Source: Homarus americanus (taxonomy: Eukaryota > Arthropoda > Malacostraca > Decapoda > Nephropidae). Taken from it: a stretch of DNA of 64,000 nucleotides. The notes beneath the pieces were generated by a model that searched no databases, had not been told where the DNA came from, and saw only the letters and a program-made list of their open reading frames with translations. Below, piece by piece: positions 34,960-46,435 of this stretch. The position numbers were made by a program, and so were the translations under genes. Position 1 is the stretch's first letter. Each line of letters starts with the position of its first letter. The stretch lies in NCBI RefSeq assembly GCF_018991925.1, contig NW_024742338.1, positions 4,404,594 to 4,468,593 on the forward strand, given 5' to 3'.

Positions 34960-35480
34960 CACCCAGCCTATGTTTGTACAGTCTACTGTTCTACACATGA
35001 CATGAGAACCATCATGCTCTCATCAACACAAGATTTACATATGGGAAAGATAGGAGTAGGTGGAAAGATTCAGTGTATATGAGGTTAAGATTAGGATATA
35101 AATATTATTGGGAACTTGGAGCTGAGAGAAGTGAACAGGATAAAGAATGTAGAGTTTGTAGAACATCCAGATCCCATACCCTGCCACATTATATACTGGA
35201 ATGCCCATTGCTTAATGTATATAGAAATGCCCATATAAATAATGTCCCCAAGCAAATAGAGTGGATGTATAAAAATAGGAAAATAGATGAAATATTAAAG
35301 ATATCTAGAAATTTTGCATCTAGAATATAACTATGTACTATAACTGATTATATGAAATATTAGGGATTTATGTGAGTCCTGAGAGGGACATTCCTGGACT
35401 GGGGTGGGGATGACTTATGTCACTTCATCCCTTTGAGATGTATTAATGTTTTTTGTATCTCAATAAACGTATCAATCAAT
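34960..35480 (+). mobile_element. 3' end of a LINE (C-terminal zinc-finger-like tail and CAAT-rich terminus)
   Basis: The + strand reads RWKDSVYMRLRLGYKYYWEL and CRVCRTSRSHTLPHYILECP, the Cys-x2-Cys...His-x4-Cys ending common in LINE ORF2. It finishes EILKISRNFASRI-stop at about 35329. An untranslated tail ends in CTCAATAAACGTATCAATCA repeats near 35480, a LINE 3' terminus. Confidence 0.75.
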
Positions 35481-35689
35481 CAACCACTCATCATACAGCT
35501 TTATGTATTTTTTAAATCCATAAAATCGAAATATATTGTGAATACTGAGGCCAGAAACTTCTCAAACTTTCTTTAGTCCCAAAATATTAGAAAATCTACC
35601 TTTTACAATAAAGTGGCATTTGTTCATCAGCTACGAGAGTTAACAGTGTATAATATTATTAATAATAACAATAATAAAACCTAATTCAG

Positions 35690-35755
35690 GGTGGTTCAGT
35701 GGCCGAGTGGAGACACAGCTCTTCCTGTTTTAAGGGTCGCTGATTCGAGCCATAG
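35690..35755 (+). mobile_element. tRNA-derived SINE head
   Basis: TGGCCGAGTGG (35700-35710) is a perfect A box, and GCTGATTCGAGCC (35739-35751) is a good B box at normal spacing. It begins after an AATAATAA run and continues into non-tRNA sequence, so it is a SINE rather than a tRNA gene. Confidence 0.55.
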
Positions 35756-35789
35756 GTACCCCCACTTTACCCAGGTGGAGACAGGTACC

Positions 35790-35990
35790 CGTAGTGGGGA
35801 AGGAAGGGAGGTCAGTAGGGAGAGGAGTGGGAGGGTGAAGGGTAGAGAGAAGGAATGGGAAGGTGAAGGGTATAGAGAGAAGGATTGGGAGGGGAAGAGT
35901 GGTAGGGGTAGGGGCTGAGAGAGGGGTAGGGGATGAGAGAGGGAAGGGGTGGTTAGGGGAGGCATGGTGGGGTAGGGGGGGGTAAACACA
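35790..35990. repeat. Purine-rich GGGA/GAGA minisatellite
   Basis: GTGAAGGGTAGAGAGAAGGA-like units at about 35835-35900, then GGGGTAGGGGATGAGAGAGG-like units. Confidence 0.7.
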
Positions 35991-36584
35991 CTGAAGGCCA
36001 TGAACCTTGAGATGCCTGATACCCATTAACCACCCGTTGCCCACCTATCCACCCGTCCGCCCAGTGCCCACCCGTCCGCTTGCAGGGGGTGAGTGGGCGT
36101 CAGAGGACTATTGGCAGGGTGGGGTGGGGTGGAGAGCTAGTCAAGGTGTACAGTCTCTTGATTTAACTGGCGGGCCAACGGGATTCCCCCCTCCCACCAC
36201 CTACCACCCCCTTCTGACCACTGACATTTCACATTTTCATCTTCTAAAATCTCCATTTCTTTCTTTTAAACCTTTAGTCTCTGGTAAAGTATACTACACC
36301 AGATTTTTAGAAAGTTGTAGAAACTAATTTTAAGTTACAATACGAGAATTGAAGTACAGTGCTGTACGTCGAGGTGCAGTGCGTTAAATAGCTATACCCG
36401 GCACATCGTCGTTGTTGTTGTTATAATGTTATTACTGCGCTTCGACAATGGAGGCCTTAAGTGCATAACAAGGTTAGTAATACACTGATCCAACAACATG
36501 CAGACCACACACTATAGTAGCACGGAACTCTGTGAAGGTACTGTGTCTGGACGTCCATCAACTACATAGGTTTCCCAAGTTTAG

Positions 36585-36792
36585 AAGCTGGCATGTGGTT
36601 GGTCGACGAGTACCGCCTTCCTTAAATTTGGAGAGGCGTCATGGAGGAAGTGAAACACCAGTGAGTCTGCTGCATAATGGACGCTTTTGGGTGTTTAAAT
36701 GAAAGCTAAGTTAAATTATATGATAGTTTTTAGAAGTTTATAGTGTTATGTACAGTTTATGATATAATATATGACAAGACACTGTCTGAGTG
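36585..36792 (+). mobile_element. Fragment matching the flank of the LTR-retrotransposon, inverted
   Basis: This segment, ending ACACTGTCTGAGTG, matches the reverse complement of 47924-48170 with few differences; a ~45-base block of the other copy is missing here. It may be a piece of the element's LTR. Confidence 0.75.
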
Positions 36793-36799
36793 GAGGTAT

Positions 36800-37440
36800 A
36801 TAAGTAAGTATTGCCGGAGCTGCTGATGTGTTGTGATGAACAAGTCGCCATATTTATTTATTTTCGTACATTAGTAGACGATTACTGCCACTTGTAAAGG
36901 TCTGTGGACTAGATACCTACTTTGAATAAATCCCAGAGGAGGTCCGTTAGCTTCTTTAGTAGATTTATAGGGATTTTGCAATATAAAGTTAGAATTGAGT
37001 AAATCGGCTACGTTGGTCGTACATCTGTGGCCCACTTACAGTATATTTTGTACGAAAATTTCACCCAGATTGTTAAAATGAAACATGGTCCCCGGGTTAA
37101 CCAGCAAGAATTAAACATAAAAGTAAATTTGCATGTTCAACCAATATGGCTCTAGAGTTGAGCAGTGTCCCCCCCATATATCTCGCATTTAATTGTGACA
37201 AGAAAAAGTAAGGTTCAGAAGATAGGCTCTTATGATCTATTCATTTTGGAAGTCAAAAACCTTGGGCTGCATCTTGGTTGAAAATGTAACAATACCCAAA
37301 AATCATATGGACTTTACATGGGATGGAAGTACAGTACGGTATACAGTATTTAGTTATGGTAATTAAAATGCAAACAGGCAAACGATTTAGGAGTGAAAAA
37401 AGTATTTCATGATAAACAGCTGTGGAAATGAAAGTTTTTG
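36800..37440. other. Intergenic DNA, no gene seen
   Basis: No exon, promoter or clear mobile-element end could be supported. Confidence 0.5.
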
Positions 37441-37448
37441 GGAAATGT

Positions 37449-37695
37449 GTACAATAATGATTGACCTAACGACTTATGACCCTTCATGCCGTGTGTGTGT
37501 ACGGTAATGATTGACCTAACGACCTCTGACCCTTCCTGCCGTGTGTGTGTGTACGGTAATGATTGACCTAACGACTTCTGACCCTTCATGCCGTGTGTGT
37601 GTACGGTAATGATTGACCTAACGACCTCTGACCCTTCCTGCCGTGTGTGTGTAAGTAATGATTGACTTAACGACTTCTGACCCTTCATGCCGTGT
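37449..37695. repeat. ~50-bp minisatellite, 5 copies
   Basis: Each unit has GTAATGATTGACCTAACGAC, then CTGACCCTTCATGCC and a short GT run whose length changes the period from 48 to 54. Confidence 0.9.
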
Positions 37696-37997
37696 CAATC
37701 TTAACCCCACCAAGTGACACTAACATAATATACAGTAATACTTGATGAGAGTGGTCCGGCCTGGATTAATTTCACTTTTATGAGAAGTCAAGAGCAGCTG
37801 CCTCTGTCTGCCTGAGGTCGAGAGTTGGCTGCTTTATAGATTGTTTTAGATGTTGCTAATCTATAATTTATTGGGTAATGGTGGAGCAGACACCTAACAG
37901 ATGTTCTTTGCATGATAAGTAATAAAAACGATACATAGAACCTGACCTAACCAAAGAAACCTACCTAACCTTACCCATAGTATTTCCACGCTAAACT

Positions 37998-38300
37998 GGC
38001 CTATAAGCCACGCCCCTCGCCTATAGCTGATTGGTTCCCCTGAGCGTTTTTAGCCCCCACCCCCGGACTGTGCGTGTATAAGAACGTATTTATATCGACC
38101 TTTTATAATAAATATTAAAATTTTCTGACATTCTCTTTGAAGTTATAATGCCTTGAAATCATTTGCATTTTGATAATCCATATATTTCACATTATTTTAG
38201 ATAATAACAGGTCTCTTTACCAATTGTGGACCCATTTAGTTTGAATTTTCTATGAACCAATCAGCTACAGGTATTAGTATAGAAGAGGGGCGTGGCCTAC
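37998..38300. mobile_element. Inverted repeat with CCAAT and GC-box motifs
   Basis: The arms (37998-38037 and 38254-38300) share GAACCAATCAGCTA(T/C)AGG and GAGGGGCGTGGC; the right arm carries a ~10-base insertion. The spacer is about 215 bases. It could be a small foldback element. Confidence 0.6.
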
Positions 38301-39480
38301 GGGCCAGGTTAGTGTGGAAAGAGTATAACTTCCTAGTTGGGGAACCCCCTCATCATATTAGGCAGAAAGAACTTAATTTTCTATCTGGTACCAATAGAAG
38401 CAACTATCTTGAAGCAGCATGCTTAATTTTTTTTTGTGGACATGATAAGGACGCCATTGAAAAATAATATGGCTTCTCTCTCACTCCTCCGAGGAAGAAC
38501 AATAATTATACAAGCATATAGTTCACTTGTTAACCAATGCTTCTCATAAGATATTGGAAATGAAACAAAACCCGTAATATGGGTCCACAAAGAGCACCTG
38601 ATGTGGGCCCTCGCCTAAAAAGTTTACATAGGTGCCAGATCACACCAACATTGCCAGATGTGCTTCTTGCATATCTAACATTCATATGTAAAGATAAAAT
38701 TATTTTATTGTAATTTTTCAGTTCATATGCAAATTTGCATATGCATGTGCACATGAAAACCCCACAAGTGTTAAGCCATGAACAGTATACAGTACATTAA
38801 TTTTTTTAATGAGTATTATGATGACTTAAGTGTAAGACCCAGATGCATTACATTTCCCCAGGTATTGCTGTGATGTGTACAGTAATGATCACCTGAAATC
38901 GTTTACTTTGCAGGTGTGGTTCAGTGCTCTGGCTGTCAACTTATTTGCCATTGAAGATTGCCTGAGTAGGTTGTTGTTAACCCAGGTGTGTTGACTGTTG
39001 CTTCAGTTGCTGACATTGACCTAAGATGGGAGAAGATGGCTGTTATAGCTTTCTATAACTGGACACAAATCCCATAGGAGGTGAGTTGAAGTTCATTATA
39101 TTAACCAGAAAACCTTTGATGTGGTCGTGTAACATTACCAGGAAACAGTTCTCATTGTTCACTGAGACACTTGTCATCATAACCATAACGTGAGATTAGT
39201 TCATTAAATATTTTTACACAGCAAAAACAGGACTGTCATGACAGCATTTATGGTTGTGGGGAAGGTCTGTGATAGGGTGAATCAAGAGGCACTGAAACAA
39301 TGAAGATGTATGGAGTAGGAGGAAAGCCTGACCTAATACCTTGTGTATTGGCACTTGGGGCCATATTATGAATTTTGTTTAAATTTCATACAAAGGTAAA
39401 ACTTACCTGGGTTCACAATTTAAAAATTAGTGTTAACTAGTGACCTTTGAGTTAATCAAAGATATTTGAATACATTATGC
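38301..39480. other. Intergenic DNA, no gene seen
   Basis: A 71-codon open frame starting at 38252 overlaps the inverted repeat and has no recognisable motif. Nothing else was supported. Confidence 0.5.
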
Positions 39481-39482
39481 CC

Positions 39483-39850
39483 CCCCCCCAAGTTTGTGGT
39501 TTTTTACTTTGCGGTTCTCGGTTATTCGTGGAGGACACCCTGGATGTATCCTAGAAAGTCTGTGGGTAGTTTTAAAGTTGCTGGCATTTTCACGGCTGGG
39601 ACAGGGAGCCATTCATTCTAGAGACAGTAATTTCCTTTACCTGTACTGTATTGTAAATATGTGTGTGTGTAGACACACAAATACAATACTACAGGTAAAA
39701 GAAATAATTGTCCTAAGGGTAAACACATGAAGGTAGTATACATTTCTTTGTACACAAGAAAAAAAAAGGACCCACCACTGTCCACAATTGTTGTTCGAGG
39801 TCATTTTGAGAACTTAACCCCGGCGAATTTGGGGTGGGCTGTTTACAAAC
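39483..39850 (+). mobile_element. MITE copy A (inverted partner of 40883-41410)
   Basis: It shares long blocks with the - strand of copy B: ACACCCTGGATGTA, GAAAGTCTGTGGGTAGTTTT, AGGTAAAAGAAATAATTGTC and CATTTTGAGAAC. It lacks the middle part seen in B. Confidence 0.75.
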
Positions 39851-40882
39851 AAAATTATACTCTGCCTGTAAGTTTGAAATCACCTTCATATACATTTTCC
39901 TACAAATATATTAACTGACTTTACTATATAATCACATTAGTTTTCTTTTTACAAAACTATTTTGTATGGTGGCAAAAATATACCTGACCATAACCTTGCA
40001 TTTTGGCACTTGTAGTCATACCATGGATTTTGTTCTTATTTCATACCAAAATATAACAGTATATGCTGTACATATTATTGAAAACCTCTAATTTTGTTAT
40101 TCTGTCATAATAAATACTGAATTAATGTACACTGTATACCTGGAATTTTTCAGATTTACACCTGGGAAATCTGGAAAATCCAGGGAATTTTCTTTTGTCT
40201 GGCCAGTAGACACCCTGTAATATGGTAAATAAATTAACTTTTCATGGTATATTAACGTTTGAAGAGACAAAATTATGACTAGGTTATTTTACCATTGTTT
40301 CTTAACATTACTGAAGAAAGAATCCCCATTTGTAGGTGACATGATGCATCATCTTCCTGAGGCAGTGGACCAGAAGGTATGACACCGTAGACAATGGGAA
40401 GAATACCTTACTACCACCACCAAGTGGCATCATCAACATAACCAGCCAACTGAAGATAACCTGAGATGGACACAAACTTCACCTACTGCTGTATGGTAAG
40501 TCCATTTTTATTAATAGCTAAACTCTTAATTGAACATATCTGTACTCAAGGCCATAACCAGGGTGTAAGACAGTACAGTAGGTCCTGTTCAGAGCTAAGA
40601 AGGTGGATGGATATTGTACAAGGTTTTGCATAGAGGTAGGTAGATATGGTTTAGGTATATGGAGCGGAGGGTGGAAACCAGTTAGGTCAAGAGATGCGCA
40701 AGTCTTAATGTGGAAAGGAAGAGCGCCAGGGGTAGGCCAAGATTATCAACTTTACCTGACTGTGAGCTGTATGCTGTTATGGTTAGAGTTGATTGAGAGG
40801 GAAGGCTAGTTGTGCAGTACATGCTATGCTTAATAAAGTTAATGGATAGGGAAGACTGCTGGAGATATGATTGAAGAGTACA

Positions 40883-41060
40883 GGGGCCCCCCCAAATTTG
40901 CGGGGGTTAGGTTCTCAAAATGGCCGTGAATCGCCAAATCCGCTGATAACATTTGCAGACGTGCATTTTTACTTGCATATAAAGAAATGTATATTCCCTT
41001 TACGTGTTTGCCCTTAGGACAATTATTTCTTTTACCTGTATTGTATATAATTATGTGTAT

Positions 41061-41113
<53 letters not shown>

Positions 41114-41410
41114 AATAATACCGGTGATGGGAAAATACTCTCACAAAAATATCAACCAAGTATATTACAAATGTGAGTACTGTCCCCTTAAGTCTGTGCT
41201 TCATGAATAAAGTAATAAAGCACAGACTTGAGGGTAAACTGTCACATTTTTAATACTTTGCTTCTGATTATTTGTGAGAGGATTTTCCAATTATTATTTA
41301 TTTGTATGTGTGTTGTGTGTCTACTCATATTTACAGCCGCGAAATTGACGGCACCTTTAAAACTACCCACAGACTTTCTTGGGTACATCCAGGGTGTCAT
41401 CTGGAATAAT
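40883..41410 (-). mobile_element. MITE copy B with internal (AC)n
   Basis: The + strand begins CAGGGGCCCCCCCAAATTTG and continues to GACACC-complement sequence near 41400. An (AC)n run at about 41063-41111 lies inside. It is homologous, in reverse orientation, to 39483-39850. Confidence 0.75.
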
Positions 41411-41419
41411 AGAGTGTAA

Positions 41420-42027
41420 GGGTGGGATTTTCTTTACTTTATAATATCCTTCAGATTTATCCTATTTCATATATTTCTTCTCTTTTATTCATCAATATTT
41501 TTATATTCTTTATACTGTATTCTTCTTTCTTATATTCTTATTTATTTATTTTCTTGCTCATGTCTATCTTTATATTAATCTTTTCCGGCGTATATATTTA
41601 ATAATCTCATATGCTGTGCCTTTATTTCCACAGTATAAATATATATCTTATATTTCTCTGCTTATATTTTTCAAGTCAATATTCTTTTCTTTACCTCGTT
41701 TCTTTTCATATACTGTATAGTATTGTATTTTCTGAATTTCTATTTCCTTACCTTTCTGAAGTATATCCTGTTTTTAATTATATTCTAAACCATGGATTAG
41801 TCTGGGGAAACCATGTCATTCTTATTACAACACTTATTATACTTACAACGGTAGCCTGCCACTACCCAGACTTTTATTAGAATATAACATATCTTAGTGA
41901 ACTGTTAGGTAGCCTGCTAGCGAGGTTCTAGGCACGAGTCACAATACTGTAGTTATTTTCTGAGAACCAATGTGAAGAGGGAATAGAGTGGTGATATTCG
42001 TAGTTTACTAATTTCATATTTATTAAC
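41420..42027. other. T-rich intergenic DNA, no gene seen
   Basis: Pyrimidine-skewed TTTCTT/ATATTC-rich sequence to about 41780. No feature was supported. Confidence 0.5.
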
Positions 42028-42170
42028 ACAAGGAGTGAATAAGATTGAATTGAATTGAACAGTTTATTTAGCCAGAAAAATACAGATACAGAGTGGATAA
42101 TAATAACAATATTAACATGGCTGAGCCAGTTGAGAACCTGAGCTCTCTTTGGGGCACCTGATATATATTG
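42028..42170 (-). mobile_element. LINE 3' terminus
   Basis: On the - strand the sequence ends in AATAAACTGTTCAATTCAAT repeats, a typical LINE tail with short tandem terminal units. Confidence 0.5.
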
Positions 42171-42399
42171 TATATACTCGTCTATAATTCATCGTTTATA
42201 GGTCGACCCTGATTTTTTTACCAAGAAATCATTAATTTATGATATGCCTCATTTATAGGTCGACCCAAGTTTTTGAGGGTAATGGAACACCAAAACCTTC
42301 ACTAAAAACACACTACGTCCTATAAACTGAGGGTCGTCATGCCTGAAACACTGAGCGCCGAAGGCAAATTGTTTACCATTATTACGACACTTTACACTG

Positions 42400-44605
42400 A
42401 AAAGCGGGTAGTTTCAGCAAAAATATTGTACAGTATATTTCCATTCAAGTATTTATTCAATTCAATTAGGAGGGAATATTATTGTAATACAGTACAACAG
42501 TTTTTTTAACTGAAAACCATTCGAAAAGCGATTACGGTAACATCTTTTGAACAACGAAAGAGAGCGAAAGTCTTTTGTTTTCGTCATGGTTTTATTCCAC
42601 CTTCCACTGTAATACGTACATCATTTCATCAAAAATATTACATTTCCGTGAATGTATTATATCAAGCTCAGTATGAATAGAATATCATTTTAATATATCA
42701 GTATTTTAACCGAAAACTATTAAAATAACGAGCAAAATCTCTTGGTCATCGGAAGGTTAGGTAAAGTCTTTTGTTTTCGTCATGTATTTTATCCTATTTT
42801 GCGTTGAAATACATAACGTTTCAGCAAAACTACTATTTATTTATGAAAATATATTCATTCAGGTGCAGTTTAGGTAAAGTATACTTGTGATGTAACAGTT
42901 TTTTTTAACTGTAAACGATTCGTAAAACACATACCCTCTAGTCCTGTTCAAGGAGAGGACTGGGAGGAGCTGTTGGTGCTGAAGACGATGACAAGGAAAA
43001 TGATTTTGATGGATTTTAATGAAAATATTCAGAAATATGGTATCGTAGTATTTATTCAAATCAATTAGGATAGAATATTATTGTAATACAGGTTGTACCT
43101 GTCTAGTATGGCAACCTCGGCACCTGACCGGTGCCAGACCATGGAAATTCACCCTTTTCCTGGATAAATAGCGACTTGTGCATACACTTGGAAGCACTAG
43201 CACCACTTTCACTGCTTTGTGGTCTCTTTGAAGACATATTGAAGGGTTAAATGTTGTACAGTAGGTTCTCAAATTTTGGGAGTTTTTTATTCAACGTTTT
43301 TTATTTGGACACAAAAAAAAAACACTGCACAATTTAAAATTGACAGCGGAAACTCGAATTTCGACGGGTTTGAGCGGCCCGCCAACGTTCAGAGATGCAC
43401 AATTGTGTAAACAGCGTCGTTTCTCTATATACAAAGGATTCATTATGGTTTACTACTTAATTTCTTTTTGATTGAATTAATGTTTGTGTGCAAAATGAAC
43501 AATACAATTCATTAATAATACTGTACGTAGAATATTAAAACACACGAGGAGACGAGACAGCATTGTTTTCGTTGTTTACAAAACCAGTGACTGACTGGTT
43601 CTACATATAAAACTGAAGAAAATAAGACCCTGGTTGTACCTGTATTAAAATTAATGTAAAAAAAATTATTTGGTTGTTTTAAGTCATGTTATTTAATGTT
43701 AACAAATGGAACAATGGAAGTAGCTAACCATTAATGCTAAAGAAATAAAGTGAGATGGCGTATGTAAGTGAGCACATGTGAAAACATATCGTCACTACTC
43801 TACATAAGAAAATGAAAGCAACACTCAATTACTGTTCATATATATTTTAATTAATGTTTCTGAATTTAAAACAAAAATTCTACCCGCCAGTGGTGGTAAA
43901 GTTGAAAACATAAAAACAGCCAATGTTGTTGTGTGTTTTTACTCGGATGACGAAGTTGCCAAGCCATCAGGTTCAACTCTAGCTAAAGCTGTAGAACATA
44001 AGAACTTTTCTGTGTTGTTTTTAGTTTTTATTTAACTTTATCTGTGTTATTTTCATTGGTTTATTAGGATGTTGCTTTATTACAGGTAGTAATTCGCCAA
44101 AAAAGTACGGTAAATAGGCCAAAATTAGCCAAACTAAAATCGTTCCGGACTAGAGAGGTACAACCTGTACAACAGTTTTTTTAACTGAAAACCATTCGAA
44201 AAGCAATTACGGTAACATCTTTTGAACAATGAAAGAATGCAAAAGTAGATTGTTTTCGTCATGATTTTATCCCACTTTCCACTGTAATGTGTACGTCATT
44301 TCAGAAAAAAATATTACATATCCGTGAATGTATTATATCAAGAACAGTATGAATAGAATATCATTGTAATATAACAGTATTTTAACCGAAAACTATTAAA
44401 AACACGAATAACATCTCTTGAACATCAAGAGGTTGGGTAAAGTCTTTTGTTTTCGTCATGTATTTTATCCTATTTTACATTGAAATAATCACGTTTCAGC
44501 AAAACTACTATTTATTTCCGAGAATATATTCATTCAATCACAGTTAAGGTAAAATATACATGTGATGTTACAGTTTTTTAACTGAAAACTATTCGAAAAA
44601 CATGT
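42400..44605. repeat. Diverged ~210-bp tandem repeat, split by a DNA element
   Basis: The blocks at about 42480-42960 and 44168-44605 are homologous end to end. Each holds two to three subunits starting AACAGTTTTTTTAACTGAAA and including TCTTTTGTTTTCGTCATG. The DNA element at 43089-44167 sits between the two blocks. Confidence 0.8.
43089..44167. mobile_element. 1.08 kb pogo-like non-autonomous element with TA duplication
   Basis: The 19-bp ends CAGGTTGTACCTGTCTAGT and (other strand) CAGGTTGTACCTCTCTAGT differ by one base. TA flanks both ends. No transposase frame is visible. The sequence outside the two ends rejoins exactly with the intact repeat near 42485, which proves an insertion. Confidence 0.88.
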
Positions 44606-44614
44606 GTACCGTCT

Positions 44615-44790
44615 AGCTGATACTCAACACCTGGCGTGAGCTGGCGTGGACTATGTCGTTTATGTACAACAAAAACAGTACTGGACCGAGAATGGAACTT
44701 TGGGGGACTCCATACAAGATTGACGAGGAGTCAGATTGATGGTTATTTTAGCAGACATACTGCATCCTGTTGGACAGATGTTAATTAAGT
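44615..44790 (-). mobile_element. LINE reverse transcriptase remnant
   Basis: The - strand reads LSNRMQYVC-stop, then GVPQSSILGPVLFLLYINDI and VHASS, the conserved GVPQGS.LGP.LF..YIND block. One stop is present and nothing continues on either side. Confidence 0.85.
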
Positions 44791-44994
44791 TCACTCAGAC
44801 CAGACTGGACTACTTAAGTCGTACTTTACCATTCATAAAATAGATCTTCAATTACTTATTACATCATTAAACACTCATGATATGACGACATTGTCAATAC
44901 AGATGATTACATAACACCCTCAACAAAATCCAAAATTAAGATAGGTTCAAACACATCTTGTTAGTTCGGAATGAACAACATAACACTAACTAGC

Positions 44995-45370
44995 ATTCAG
45001 TGGTAGCACACCTGGTTGGTGGACTCAACTCCGATAACAACAGTACCACTGGTAACACCAACATTCATGGGTTCAATACTTAATCTGGGGTAACTATATT
45101 TGTGCTAGTCAATCCCCAATCGTAGATACAATAATAATACTTTGGCCCATATAACTGTAAGGAGTGCCCCATGGTGTAACAACAAACGAAGAACGGTGTT
45201 AAGGTCGGTTGCAGCCCGACACACAGCGAGGGACTTTGGGCCTAATAACCAGGGTGCGGACCAGCACAGTTTAATCCTGCCGAATTAACGACATAGTGCA
45301 ATACAGCCAGCTGGTATGCAGCTACCTATCCCCGGTAGCTGCTGGGTATTCAGCTAACACGCACACACAC
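44995..45370 (+). mobile_element. tRNA-derived SINE-like sequence
   Basis: GTGGTAGCACACCTGG (A-box-like, about 45001) and GGGTTCAATAC (B-box-like, about 45069) are followed by non-tRNA sequence through ATTCAGCTAACACGCACAC near 45360. The 3' limit is a guess. Confidence 0.45.
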
Positions 45371-45377
45371 TGTGCAT

Positions 45378-45619
45378 GAGATAATGATGGAGAAGCGTCA
45401 GAGAAGTTAATAATAATAACTCAATCACAAACAATCTTTTGTCTAGCAACGACTGACAACATTTACATTATATTAATTCTGTCACTGGGTAAATGATGAT
45501 TTCACTGTTACAACATGATCACTGATATTCACAAAATTTACCGAGTTAAACTAACTCAATATGGCGGGCGGAGAATCGTACACATACCCGAGATAATGAT
45601 GGAGAAGCGTCAGAGAAGT
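45378..45619. repeat. 182-bp segment between 30-bp direct repeats
   Basis: A 30-base stretch starting GAGATAATGATGGAGAAGCG occurs at 45378-45407 and again at 45590-45619. The segment between ends with TAATAATAATAA against the left repeat. A short retroposon with a long target duplication would look like this. Confidence 0.75.
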
Positions 45620-45699
45620 GACGCTCTCAGAAGCTGCAGCTGGTGCCTCCTCCCGGGTGAGGGGTAGAGCGGGTGGAGGGAGCACTGCTGCCCCCTGGC

Positions 45700-46060
45700 C
45701 CTGTGCCGGCACACTTGCTTCCACTACCCTCCCCCTGAATATAACCCACATACAGTACACCCGTCCCCGTTCTTCCTTGACTCCTCCCTCTTCTGCTTCA
45801 AGTCCTGCAGGAGCTTCTTGTGCTGTTCCCTCTGCATTATTGTGTGATCTGGGTGAACGAATACATCCCGAAATGCCTCGCTCCTTGCTAAGTTTTTTTG
45901 CCTGCCGAAATACCTGCCATTTCTCTTCCCCACTCGCTAGTGTGATCCTGAGGGGGCGAGGCTTATCCCCCTGCTTTTGTCCCAGCCTCCTCACATCCTG
46001 AGGGGTTGATGTAATCTTCAGAACCTCTACAAATATTTTGAAACGATCTTGTCGTGTGTT
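45700..46060 (-). mobile_element. LINE ORF1-type fragment with a frameshift
   Basis: The - strand reads RFKIFVEVLKITSTPQDVRR, LGQKQGDKPRPLRITLASGE and EKW. In another frame it reads RSEAFRDVFVHPDHTIMQRE and HKKLLQDLKQKREE. The RLG...RP+.+.L / AK.L / +F..PD.....RE order is typical of invertebrate non-LTR elements. The two halves need a frame change near 45905-45930. Confidence 0.65.
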
Positions 46061-46063
46061 ACC

Positions 46064-46435
46064 TTACTCACAGTTCCCTCCGCCTGGCTCTGTGGGACTC
46101 CAAAAACTATTACATAGTTCCTGGGCTGGAAACGTTCCCGTAGTATCAGCGCCGGTGTCTGGTATCACCTCGATGTGACCCGACACATCACCGTGTGTGA
46201 CGGCGACGTGGATGGTGGGGGAAGGGGTAGCCCTGGGGCGTGTGGTCGATTCCACCCTCCTGATGTGACTCCGCTGCTGCTTGGGCCATCTGGAGGGGGC
46301 TGCGTGCGAACCACCCCGAGGGAAGTGCGCTGCTTTCCTCCTCGTCTCGGGCTTTTGGGCTTCGGTTGGCGGCAGCACTTGTCGTAGTGTCCATAGCGAC
46401 CGCAGGCCTGACACTTGCGGCCTCGTGCAGGGCAC
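46064..46435 (-). mobile_element. LTR-retrotransposon protease reading frame (-1 to gag), truncated
   Basis: It overlaps the gag end in the -1 frame and carries HIEVIPDTGADTT, the aspartic-protease active-site motif (Asp-Thr-Gly-Ala). The frame stops at about 46064; no reverse transcriptase, RNase H or integrase follows. The last ~20 residues after GADTTG do not look like protease. Confidence 0.75.

Noticed and set aside
35690..35755. Functional tRNA gene
   Set aside because: A and B boxes are good, but no acceptor stem or complete cloverleaf could be formed; a SINE head is the better reading.
38252..38467. 71-codon small protein
   Set aside because: It overlaps an inverted repeat and has no motif, splice signals or promoter.
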